Below are positions 1 to 6,472 of a DNA stretch of 11,924 bases, one piece after another. The number at the start of each line of letters is the position of its first letter. The stretch's first letter is position 1. Made by a program: the position numbers and the translations under genes. The notes under the pieces were generated by a model. It ran no database searches, was not told the origin of the DNA, and saw nothing but the letters and a program-made list of their open reading frames with translations. Origin of the DNA: Campylobacterales bacterium (GTDB taxonomy: Bacteria > Campylobacterota > Campylobacteria > Campylobacterales > Thiovulaceae); NCBI GenBank assembly GCA_012963895.1, contig DTUW01000015.1:1-11924 (forward strand). The letters run 5' to 3'.

Positions 1-713
1 TGAACAGAACCACGAAAAATTAGAGTATTGCCCTTTTCAGCGAGATATAGCTTTTCTCCACTCTTTGGAAATGTTTCAGCCTCTCTGGATATTAGCCCCT
101 TTTTAAGAGCTACCAAAAACGAACCAGCCATTCCTGTTCCACATGCCAAGGTTTCAGCCTCAACCCCTCTCTCATATGTTCTAACATAGAGCTTACCATC
201 TTCAACTTTTGCAATATTTACATTTGCATCATATCTATATCTCAACTCTCTCGCCTCTTCGATTGAGAAATTGGATATATCCTCTACAATTGAAACCAGA
301 TGGGGAACTCCTGTATTGACAAGCCACCAACTTTTACCAAATTCATGAATATCATCTCTCAATATCTTAGGAGGGGTAAGGTCGGTAGTTACTATATCCC
401 CTTCTACTTTACACTCTATCACCCCCGCCCCTGTTAGAAATTTCATTTCAGAACCGGCCAATCCATTGGAATAGGCATAGTGGGCGGTGGCTCTACTTCC
501 ATTACCACACATCTCAGCGGTGCTACCATCGGAGTTATAGAAGAGCCATTCAAAATCTAAATTTGGGTGGGGAATTAGAACTATCAAACCATCAGCCCCA
601 ATCCCTGTCTGTCTATTGCAGACAATCTTAGCCACCTCTGAAAAGTCATCTCTACGAAATCTATGGGTAATTAGAAAGTCGTTCCCACTCGCATTGTATT
701 TTTCCAATATCAT
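1..713 (-). CDS. dapF: Diaminopimelate epimerase DapF (3' end cut by window edge)
   Basis: Converts LL-2,6-diaminopimelate to the meso form in the cytoplasm, the precursor of lysine and of the peptidoglycan cross-link. Reading leftward from an ATG at 711-713, the frame stays open to the window edge and gives 237 residues. Visible signatures: YNASGNDF at 6-13, NRQTGIGADGL at 33-43, the first catalytic cysteine C69 in EMCGNGSR, NTGVPH at 133-138 and the second catalytic cysteine C191 in LACGTGMAG. Both cysteines of the two-base, cofactor-independent mechanism are present. Campylobacter DapF is about 250 residues, so only around ten residues lie outside. The start codon overlaps the stop of the PgbA-like gene (ATGA). 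No strong Shine-Dalgarno is visible, so translational coupling is likely. It is the last gene visible in the run. Confidence 0.97.
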   Translation of the reverse strand, partial: MILEKYNASGNDFLITHRFRRDDFSEVAKIVCNRQTGIGADGLIVLIPHPNLDFEWLFYNSDGSTAEMCGNGSRATAHYAYSNGLAGSEMKFLTGAGVIECKVEGDIVTTDLTPPKILRDDIHEFGKSWWLVNTGVPHLVSIVEDISNFSIEEARELRYRYDANVNIAKVEDGKLYVRTYERGVEAETLACGTGMAGSFLVALKKGLISREAETFPKSGEKLYLAEKGNTLIFRGSV

Positions 714-1396
714 TTTTCTATCAACCTTCGATAATATTTTTCAAAGTCTGAAATATCATCTTTGCCCTCTCCAAACCAATTAGCTTTTATCTCTTTGATT
801 CGACTATAAAAAGGCTTTTGAACCTCTCCATCAGGAAACTCCATCGGATAGCTATCTACCTTTTTCATCGAGAGACAATCCACAATAGCCACCTCATCTC
901 TTAAAGCGATATATATCAACCCTACCATATGCTCCTTACAGAAGTAATTGAAATCCTCTTTTAGAGGTGAGCGGTGTCCCCGTGTGCTAAGAGTTGCACT
1001 AAATAGGTCGGGGTGAATCCACTCTTTTTTGAACTTTCTATATGTCTCTAAATAGTCATTGAAGTTTTTTGCAATAATCATAGCTCTATGGTAATTCTCT
1101 TGAAATCGAACCCTATCCCCTTTGCTGGGCTTCCATTTTCCGTGCGGTAGGTTCTCCTGTTTCAATGTGTCGAATGGGTAAAATTTCACACTATTCGATG
1201 AGGTGGTTTCGCAATACGAAACAATAGAACTATATCCCTGCGGTAAATCGTGAATCACTATCCCAGTCGTTCCTACTGGATAGGGTAGTTTGGTTGCAAA
1301 TTTTCCAATATCTCCATCTACTGAATCGAGTTTCCAATATTGGCTACCAAATAGGAGAGAGGAGAAGAGAAGTAGAAAAAGGTATCTACTCAACAA
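710..1396 (-). CDS. Short secreted protein with PgbA N-terminal domain
   Basis: This 228-residue protein has an N-terminal hydrophobic segment (about 4-17) that looks like a Sec signal peptide, so it is probably periplasmic or surface-associated. The mature part matches, by my reading, the conserved N-terminal domain of Helicobacter pylori PgbA. Shared elements are a short K-x-LP spacing near 79-84, KGDRVRF at 93-99, an A-x-IIA segment near 105-109, VGLIYIA at 158-164 followed by V-x-C-x-S near 172-176, KPFYSRIKEI at 194-203, and a C-terminal YY-x-x-L-I. PgbA has a long Lys/Glu-rich tail after this domain that carries plasminogen binding; it is absent here and the protein ends right after the domain. 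It starts at TTG (1394-1396 or the adjacent 1391-1393). No in-frame ATG lies before the upstream TAG, and an AGGA sits 7 nt away. It overlaps argB by 11 bp and dapF by 4 bp. Cellular role unknown. Confidence 0.78.
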   Translation of the reverse strand: MLSRYLFLLLFSSLLFGSQYWKLDSVDGDIGKFATKLPYPVGTTGIVIHDLPQGYSSIVSYCETTSSNSVKFYPFDTLKQENLPHGKWKPSKGDRVRFQENYHRAMIIAKNFNDYLETYRKFKKEWIHPDLFSATLSTRGHRSPLKEDFNYFCKEHMVGLIYIALRDEVAIVDCLSMKKVDSYPMEFPDGEVQKPFYSRIKEIKANWFGEGKDDISDFEKYYRRLIEK

Positions 1397-2237
1397 ATTC
1401 TGTTCCTATACCCTCAGAGGTTAGGATTTCCAATAGAATAGAGTGTTCAATCCGTCCATCGATGATATGGGCTTTTTTCACCCCTCCACGAACCGCCTCT
1501 ATACAAGCATCAACCTTAGGAATCATTCCACCGTAGATAGTTCCATCACTCTTCAAACTTTCGACCTCATCGATTGAGATTGAATCTATCAAATTCCCAT
1601 CTCTATCCAACACCCCAGCGGTGTCAGTTAGAAATAGAATTTTTTCAGCCCCTATCGATTTTGCAATAGCTGAGGCAGCGAAATCTGCATTTATGTTATA
1701 CCCAATATCTCCCAACTCTTTTCCAGCCCCAATTGGAGCAATTACAGGAACAAATTTTTCATCTAATAGGCGGTGGATAACTTGTGCATCTACCCTATCT
1801 ACTATCCCAGTTCTGCCAAACTTTTCAATATCCAAAGGTTTAGCTGTAATGAAATTGGAATCCTTTCCAGAAATTCCAATAGCCTTAGCTCCAAAGTGGT
1901 TCAACATCGCGGTAATTTCCTTATTTATCTCTCCACTTAGAACCATCTCTACAACTCTCATAACCTCATCGCTTGTTACTCTTTGTCCATCGATGAATTG
2001 AGTATCAATATCCAACTTAGAGAGAAGTTCAGTAATCCGCTTACCTCCACCATGAACTATCACCGGCTTTATTCCCACCAGATAGAGGAGTAGAATATCT
2101 TCGGCAAATTTCTTTTTTAGAGTTGGGGAGGTTTGGGCAGAACCTCCATATTTGATAACTACAATTTTTCCATTGAACTTTTTGATAAACGGAAGAGCAT
2201 CTAATAGGGTATTGACCTTACCTATTTTTCTTTTCAA
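1386..2237 (-). CDS. argB: Acetylglutamate kinase ArgB, probably arginine-sensitive type
   Basis: Phosphorylates N-acetyl-L-glutamate with ATP, the second step of the acetylated arginine pathway, in the cytoplasm. The amino-acid-kinase fold is clear: VIKYGGSAQ at 27-35 (lysine and glycine loop for ATP), VIVHGGGKRI at 59-68, the substrate-binding GQRVT at 84-88, GISGKDSNFI at 121-130, NINADFAA at 181-188, LTDTAGVL at 203-210 and GGMIPKV at 236-242. At 283 residues it is longer than the 258-residue E. coli enzyme. It has an N-terminal extension before the first strand and a C-terminal LLEILTSEGIGTEF segment, features of the hexameric, arginine-inhibited enzymes (Pseudomonas, Thermotoga). Feedback inhibition is therefore inferred. 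The start is TTG at 2235-2237: AGGAG lies 5 nt upstream at 2243-2247. It begins 1 bp after the thioredoxin-fold gene stops. Confidence 0.97.
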   Translation of the reverse strand: MKRKIGKVNTLLDALPFIKKFNGKIVVIKYGGSAQTSPTLKKKFAEDILLLYLVGIKPVIVHGGGKRITELLSKLDIDTQFIDGQRVTSDEVMRVVEMVLSGEINKEITAMLNHFGAKAIGISGKDSNFITAKPLDIEKFGRTGIVDRVDAQVIHRLLDEKFVPVIAPIGAGKELGDIGYNINADFAASAIAKSIGAEKILFLTDTAGVLDRDGNLIDSISIDEVESLKSDGTIYGGMIPKVDACIEAVRGGVKKAHIIDGRIEHSILLEILTSEGIGTEFVE

Positions 2238-2238
2238 C

Positions 2239-2640
2239 TTATCTCCTATGTTGATAGAAAACTTCTCTCAATTTTCTAATTCGAGGTAGGAACTGTTTAG
2301 CATTCAACCCACCAACTATCTTATATCTAATCTTCTTACCTTGTGGAGTGAAAAATCTGATAGTTGGAGTTGCAGTAACATATAGATTATTTGGAACTTC
2401 ATCTATATCCAATGTGATTGGAATGTAATATCTATTTACCTCTGAAATCACCTCATCATCTTCTAAGGTAATATCTTTGAAGAATTGACAAGCTCCACAA
2501 TGAGGCTGAGAGACAACCAACATAATTAGTTTCTGCTCCTCTTTCGCCAATTTTAGAGCCTCATTCCAACTATTAGCCCACTTTATCTCTTCACCAAAAA
2601 GGGTAATAGCAAATAGAACCAGACCAACTATATACCTCAT
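2239..2640 (-). CDS. Periplasmic thioredoxin-fold protein (CGAC active site)
   Basis: A 133-residue protein: an N-terminal hydrophobic segment (about 3-16, probable signal peptide) followed by a thioredoxin-like domain. The redox motif is C48-G-A-C51 in SQPHCGACQFFKDITL, and a cis-proline loop ATPT lies at 90-93. It resembles the small thioredoxin-like family of exported proteins in Campylobacterota, likely reducing or isomerising periplasmic disulfides or feeding a cytochrome-maturation-like pathway; the substrate cannot be told. An ATG at 2668-2670 would add ten charged residues in front of the signal peptide and has no Shine-Dalgarno. The ATG at 2638-2640 has GAGGAG upstream (slightly long spacing), gives a normal signal peptide and leaves a 2-bp gap to aroA, so I chose it. 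Without the export signal it would read as a cytoplasmic thioredoxin. Confidence 0.85.
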   Translation of the reverse strand: MRYIVGLVLFAITLFGEEIKWANSWNEALKLAKEEQKLIMLVVSQPHCGACQFFKDITLEDDEVISEVNRYYIPITLDIDEVPNNLYVTATPTIRFFTPQGKKIRYKIVGGLNAKQFLPRIRKLREVFYQHRR

Positions 2641-2642
2641 CT

Positions 2643-3941
2643 CTATTCTGTCTCCTCTACTTTTGTCCATTGTGAAAGAATTTCGAAAAAGTTTGGGAAT
2701 GAAGTTCGGACATTCTCAATATCTTCTATTGTCATTCCAACCCGCAACCCGAGAATTGCAAAACTCATAGCTATCCGATGGTCTCCAAAAGAGTTGATAA
2801 TTGCAGATTTAGGAGAGCCTCCAACAATTCTAAATCCATCTTCAAGCTCTTCAACTTCAATATTGCAATTCCTCAAATTCTCAACCACCGCCCTAATCCT
2901 ATCGCTCTCTTTTACTCTAAGCTCTTTTGCATTCCTAACAATACTTTCACCCTTAGCGACACTCATGGCGATAGCGAGAGCCGGAATTTCATCAATCAGC
3001 CAAGGAATGTTTTCCGAGACCTCAACCCCTTGCAACTCTCCATACTCCACCACAATATCTCCAACACTCTCATATTTCGATTCTCTTTCGATAAATTGGA
3101 TTTTTGCCCCCATCTTTTCAAGTATTCTATATGCCTCTATTCTCGTCTTATTCAGAAGTATATTTTTTAGAACTACTTTCGAATTTGGAACTATTGCACC
3201 AGCAACAGCAAAGAAGAAGCCACTAGATGGGTCGGTTGGGACTTTAATTTTTAGAGGTTGTAGAGGAAAGAATAGAGGACGAATTAGGATTTTTCCACCT
3301 TTCATCTTCTCTATTTTTGCCCCCATACCTCTTAACATTCTCTCTGTATGGTCTCGCGATAGTTGAGGTTCGCTATATACTGAAACATCATCGGCAAATA
3401 GTCCAGCCAATATCATCGCCGATTTTACTTGTGCAGAAGCGATAGGGCTTGAATAGTTGAAACTCCTAATCTTTCCACCTCGAATAAAGAGAGGGGCTAA
3501 CTCTCCATTATTACGACCATCTATAAATGCTCCAATTTTTCGAAGTGGTTCAGTTACCCGCTTCATCGGTCTTTTTCTTAGGTATTTGTCTCCTGTCAAA
3601 ATAAAAGCCCCATCAACCGATGCAAGGAAACCGGCAAACAACCTCATCGCAGTTCCAGAATTTCCACAATCCAAAATATCATCTGGTTCTTCAATATCTC
3701 CCGATGAGGTGATAAAAATCTTATTATCCCTCTCTTCCACTTTACCGCCCAGTTTCTGGACGATAGCGAGAGAATTTAGGGTATCTTCTGCTCGGAGAAA
3801 ATTATCTATCTCACTAGTTCCCTCAGCAAGAAGAGAGAATATTACAGCCCGATGAGAGATAGATTTATCAGGAGCTATCTCTCTTTCTCCAAACTCCTTT
3901 TGGATAGGATTTGAAATAGGAGCTATTCGAACACTCTTCAT
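2643..3941 (-). CDS. aroA: 3-phosphoshikimate 1-carboxyvinyltransferase (EPSP synthase)
   Basis: Transfers enolpyruvyl from phosphoenolpyruvate to shikimate-3-phosphate, the penultimate step of the shikimate pathway to chorismate. Complete at 432 residues. Motifs in order: APDKSISHR at 23-31 (K26, S27 and R31 bind substrates), LDCGNSGTAMRL at 90-101, GDKYLRKRPM at 117-126, SAQVKSAMILAG at 169-180, SRDHTERML at 195-203, PSSGFFFAVAG at 238-248, WLIDEIPALA at 314-323 with catalytic D317 and E318, LRVKESDRIR at 341-350 and GDHRIAMS at 386-393. The sequence is closely Campylobacter-like along its length. A TTG one codon upstream could extend it, but the ATG at 3939-3941 makes a TGATG junction with fba and is preferred. 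The Shine-Dalgarno is weak, so translation probably depends on coupling to fba. Confidence 0.97.
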   Translation of the reverse strand: MKSVRIAPISNPIQKEFGEREIAPDKSISHRAVIFSLLAEGTSEIDNFLRAEDTLNSLAIVQKLGGKVEERDNKIFITSSGDIEEPDDILDCGNSGTAMRLFAGFLASVDGAFILTGDKYLRKRPMKRVTEPLRKIGAFIDGRNNGELAPLFIRGGKIRSFNYSSPIASAQVKSAMILAGLFADDVSVYSEPQLSRDHTERMLRGMGAKIEKMKGGKILIRPLFFPLQPLKIKVPTDPSSGFFFAVAGAIVPNSKVVLKNILLNKTRIEAYRILEKMGAKIQFIERESKYESVGDIVVEYGELQGVEVSENIPWLIDEIPALAIAMSVAKGESIVRNAKELRVKESDRIRAVVENLRNCNIEVEELEDGFRIVGGSPKSAIINSFGDHRIAMSFAILGLRVGMTIEDIENVRTSFPNFFEILSQWTKVEETE

Positions 3942-4864
3942 CAAATTTTTCCAGCACTTCCTAGGACTTCCATTCTCTTCTTAATTAGCTCTTTCACCGA
4001 CTGCATAGCAGGTTTAAAGAATTTTCTCAAATCGAATTGGGTAGGGTCTTCGTTAGCAACTCGTCGAACTTCTGCCATAAAAGCAATTCTCAAATCGGTA
4101 TCTGTATTTACCTTATTTATCCCCCCTTTAACCGCTTCTACTAGGAAATCGAATGGAACCCCCTTAGAACCTTTCAAGTCTCCTCCGGTAGCTTCAAAAG
4201 CCTTTCTAACCTCTTCTGGTATCGAACTTGCTCCATGGAGAACCAATGGAATATCTGTAACCCTTTTCACCGCTTGAAGTCTTTCGAAATCCAATTTAGG
4301 CTCTCCTTTGAATTTGAAAGCTCCGTGAGATGTTCCAATAGCTGGGGCGAGATAATCTACTCCTGTTCTCTTTACAAACTCTTCTGCCTCATCGACATTG
4401 ACCAATACCGCATCTCTTTCTGATACTTCAATATTGTCCTCAATTCCCATCAATCTACCTAGTTCAGCTTCAACCCCAACCCCAACGGCATGGGCTATCT
4501 CAACCACCTTTTTAGTTTTTGCTAAGTTCTCTTCAAAAGGGTCGTGAGAAGCATCTATCATGACAGAGGTGAAACCTGCTCGGATAGCTTTAACACAACT
4601 TTCCACAGATGTTCCATGGTCAAGATGGAGGGCTACCGGAATATGTGGGTATCTTTCTGACATCGTCTTTACCATAGAGTAGAGCATATCGGCACCGGCA
4701 TATTTGATAGCCCCTTCACTCGCTTCTACGATAATAGGAGAAGAGACCTCGTTAGCAGCCTCAAAGATGGCTTGTAACATCTCCATATTGTTGATATTGA
4801 AAGCACCTACCGCATATCCCTCTTTGTGAGCTTTTTCTAATATCTCTTTTCCGCTTACTAACAT
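3941..4864 (-). CDS. fba: Class II fructose-1,6-bisphosphate aldolase
   Basis: Zinc-dependent reversible aldol cleavage of fructose-1,6-bisphosphate to dihydroxyacetone phosphate and glyceraldehyde-3-phosphate, used in glycolysis or gluconeogenesis. Complete at 307 residues, the same length as the H. pylori class IIB enzyme. The expected residues fall at the same numbers: catalytic D82 and zinc ligand H83 in ALHLDHG, zinc ligands H180 in GTSHGAFK and H210 in VLHGASSIP, E134 in the VEAELGR strand, and the phosphate-binding NTDTDLR near 253-259. A strong AGGAGG (4871-4876) lies 6 nt before the ATG and overlaps the TAG stop of the PPIase gene. That PPIase-then-fba order is conserved in Campylobacter and Helicobacter. 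It overlaps aroA by 1 bp. The shadow frame on the other strand is not a gene. Confidence 0.98.
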   Translation of the reverse strand: MLVSGKEILEKAHKEGYAVGAFNINNMEMLQAIFEAANEVSSPIIVEASEGAIKYAGADMLYSMVKTMSERYPHIPVALHLDHGTSVESCVKAIRAGFTSVMIDASHDPFEENLAKTKKVVEIAHAVGVGVEAELGRLMGIEDNIEVSERDAVLVNVDEAEEFVKRTGVDYLAPAIGTSHGAFKFKGEPKLDFERLQAVKRVTDIPLVLHGASSIPEEVRKAFEATGGDLKGSKGVPFDFLVEAVKGGINKVNTDTDLRIAFMAEVRRVANEDPTQFDLRKFFKPAMQSVKELIKKRMEVLGSAGKI

Positions 4865-4870
4865 TTCACA

Positions 4871-4876
4871 CCTCCT
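4871..4876 (-). promoter_or_regulatory. Strong Shine-Dalgarno of fba overlapping upstream stop
   Basis: On the minus strand the PPIase stop codon and the fba Shine-Dalgarno share bases as TAGGAGG. The AGGAGG sits 6 nt before the fba ATG. This allows reinitiation or coupling between the two cistrons while giving fba a much stronger site than most genes in the run, consistent with high aldolase output. Confidence 0.85.
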
Positions 4877-5702
4877 AATAGATTTTGATATTTGCTTTGG
4901 ATTTGAGTTCCTCTATTTTGTTTTTAACAAATTGTTGGAACTTCTCAACTTTTATTTTCTGCTCTATAAACTGCTTAACCTCATCGAAACTAAGAGTTTT
5001 TGCAGGTTGAACATCTTCAATATAGATAATGTGATAGCCGAAATTGGTTTTTACAGGAGTTTTACTAATCTCACCCTTATCCATTGAAAATACAGCTGAA
5101 TCGAACTCAGGAACCATTGTCCCCTTAGCAAAATAGCCCAAGTCGCCTCCATTTTTTCCGCTTGGACCGATAGAGTGCTGTTTAGCTACTTCAATAAATT
5201 CTTTTTGCAACCTCTCTCCGTGATATTTAGAGAGGATAGAGATGAGGTATTTTGCCTCTTGTTCTGTTTTTAGTAAGATGTGTCGGGCATGAACCTGTTG
5301 AGGTTGGACAAACTCGGAGATATGTTTCTGGTAATACTCTTTTAGTTCTTTCTCTGAAATATGGATTTTGTCAAACTCTCTCTTTATCCATAAATCGGCA
5401 ATAACTTGTCGTTTAAATGCTTTGAGTGCTATTTCCAAATCTTTCTGAAACTCCCTATCTTTTAGAGTTCCATCACTCTTAGCCTCTTTTTCAATCAGAA
5501 TTTGGGCTATCACCTGCTCTAATGCCATGTTCCATACTCTCTCTTGGACTTGTGGAGAGAGGGTGGCAAATCGTCCCTGCGAGATTTGGGATACTGCTGG
5601 TAATAGGTCTTTATCTGTAATCTTTTCTCCATTAACAACAGCAACAACTTGCGAAAATAGAAGTTGCGAACCCAAGAGAGTTCCTGCTATGAACTTTTTC
5701 AT
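4875..5702 (-). CDS. peb4: Periplasmic parvulin-type peptidyl-prolyl isomerase (PEB4/SurA-like)
   Basis: A 275-residue exported folding factor. Residues 1-18 form a signal peptide (KK then a hydrophobic core). Residues about 19-130 make a helical SurA/SmpA-like chaperone segment beginning VVAVVNGEKITD. Residues about 136-231 form one parvulin domain with ARHILLKTEQEAK at 139-151, GGDLGYFAKGTMVPEFD at 185-201 and VKTNFGYHIIYIED at 217-230. The remaining 40 residues are a charged helix (FDEVKQFIEQKI) that packs back on the chaperone segment in this family. It resembles C. jejuni PEB4 (Cj0596) and H. pylori HP0175, which aid outer-membrane protein assembly, and like them it precedes fba. The porin upstream of this operon would be a plausible client. 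The ATG at 5700-5702 follows yebC by 15 bp and has only a modest AAGAG/AAAGG region before it. Confidence 0.94.
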   Translation of the reverse strand: MKKFIAGTLLGSQLLFSQVVAVVNGEKITDKDLLPAVSQISQGRFATLSPQVQERVWNMALEQVIAQILIEKEAKSDGTLKDREFQKDLEIALKAFKRQVIADLWIKREFDKIHISEKELKEYYQKHISEFVQPQQVHARHILLKTEQEAKYLISILSKYHGERLQKEFIEVAKQHSIGPSGKNGGDLGYFAKGTMVPEFDSAVFSMDKGEISKTPVKTNFGYHIIYIEDVQPAKTLSFDEVKQFIEQKIKVEKFQQFVKNKIEELKSKANIKIY

Positions 5703-5717
5703 ACTCTTTTAACCTTT

Positions 5718-6434
5718 CTATTTGAGATTTGTATATATGTTTTGGATATCGTCATCATCTTCTAGCTTTTCAATGAGCTTTTCAACACTCTCCCGCTCTT
5801 CATCTCCTAACTCTATTTGGTTTGTAGCTACCATCTCTACTTTTGATTCCAAAATATTGACATCTAATTTTTCCAACTCATTTAGAAGAGAGTTGAGATT
5901 AGCTGGGTCTGTTTCAATCACTATTACATCATCGAGGTCATCTAATATCTCCTCTGCTTCTCCTTCCATAGCAGTTTCCAACACCTCATCATCTTTTTTC
6001 CCTTTTTCAACAACAATCACCCCTTTTTTCTCAAACATCCAGCTAACAGAGCCACTTTCGCCAAGATTTCCACCAGCCTTTCTCAAAATTGACCGGATAT
6101 TAGAAACTGTTCTATTTCTATTGTCTGTCATCACCTCCATTAAGATAGCTACCCCGTGAGGTCCATACCCTTCATAGGTAATATCCTCATAGGTAACCCC
6201 TTTCAGATTTCCAGTAGCCTTATCGATAGCTCTTTGGATATTTTCCATAGGCATAGAGTTATCCCGTGCCTTTTTAACTGCAAGTCTTAGAGATGGATTA
6301 GCATCTATATTACCGCCTCCTTGCTTAGCTGCGGTAACTATATCTTTTACCAATTTTGTAAAAAGCGCCCCCCGTTTTGCATCTACGGCACTTTTTCGTC
6401 TTTTAATATTTGCCCATTTGCTGTGTCCAGCCAT
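5718..6434 (-). CDS. yebC: YebC/PmpR (TACO1) family protein
   Basis: A complete 238-residue member of the widespread YebC family. Diagnostic parts: the N-terminus MAGHSKWANIKRRK, then DAKRGALFTKLVKDI, GGGNIDANPSLRLAV near 39-53, NSMPMENIQRAI near 58-69, YEGYGPHGVAILMEVMTDN, and NLGESGSVSWMF. The acidic C-terminal part is typical. The family was long annotated as a transcriptional regulator. More recent work on YebC and its mitochondrial relative TACO1 points to a cytosolic translation factor that relieves ribosome stalling at proline-rich stretches; which applies here cannot be told from sequence. An AAGGAG (6439-6444) lies 4 nt before the ATG, and a 38-bp AT-rich gap with a TATAAT separates it from the TPR gene. 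The serine-rich opposite-strand frame is a shadow of its acidic C-terminus. Confidence 0.96.
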   Translation of the reverse strand: MAGHSKWANIKRRKSAVDAKRGALFTKLVKDIVTAAKQGGGNIDANPSLRLAVKKARDNSMPMENIQRAIDKATGNLKGVTYEDITYEGYGPHGVAILMEVMTDNRNRTVSNIRSILRKAGGNLGESGSVSWMFEKKGVIVVEKGKKDDEVLETAMEGEAEEILDDLDDVIVIETDPANLNSLLNELEKLDVNILESKVEMVATNQIELGDEERESVEKLIEKLEDDDDIQNIYTNLK

Positions 6435-6461
6435 AAAGCTCCTTTCAATGTTTGTATATAT

Positions 6462-6467
6462 ATTATA
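6462..6467 (-). promoter_or_regulatory. Possible internal -10 element before yebC
   Basis: The 38-bp gap between the TPR gene and yebC is almost all A and T and holds a perfect TATAAT on the minus strand, followed by alternating TA. No good -35 is visible 17 bp upstream, but Campylobacterota sigma-70 promoters usually lack one. This is the longest gap inside the run and the most likely place for a second promoter serving yebC, the PPIase and fba. AT-rich DNA produces such matches by chance, so this is tentative. Confidence 0.35.
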
Positions 6468-6472
6468 TTCCT

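Noticed and set aside
2239..2670. Longer start for the thioredoxin-fold protein at ATG 2668-2670
   Set aside because: Adds ten charged residues ahead of a signal peptide, lacks a Shine-Dalgarno and overlaps aroA by 28 bp.
2794..3366. Plus-strand 190-codon open frame opposite aroA, plus a second overlapping one at 2778-3170
   Set aside because: Low-complexity Ser/Ile/Phe-rich translation lying antisense to the well-conserved AroA; a composition shadow.
5722..6159. Plus-strand 145-codon Ser/Thr/Phe-rich open frame opposite yebC
   Set aside because: The composition is what the complement of the acidic Asp/Glu codons of YebC gives; no domain and no ribosome site.
6445..6472. Alternating TA tract between the TPR gene and yebC as a structured repeat or terminator
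   Set aside because: Too short and without a GC stem or U-run; at most an AT-rich promoter region.
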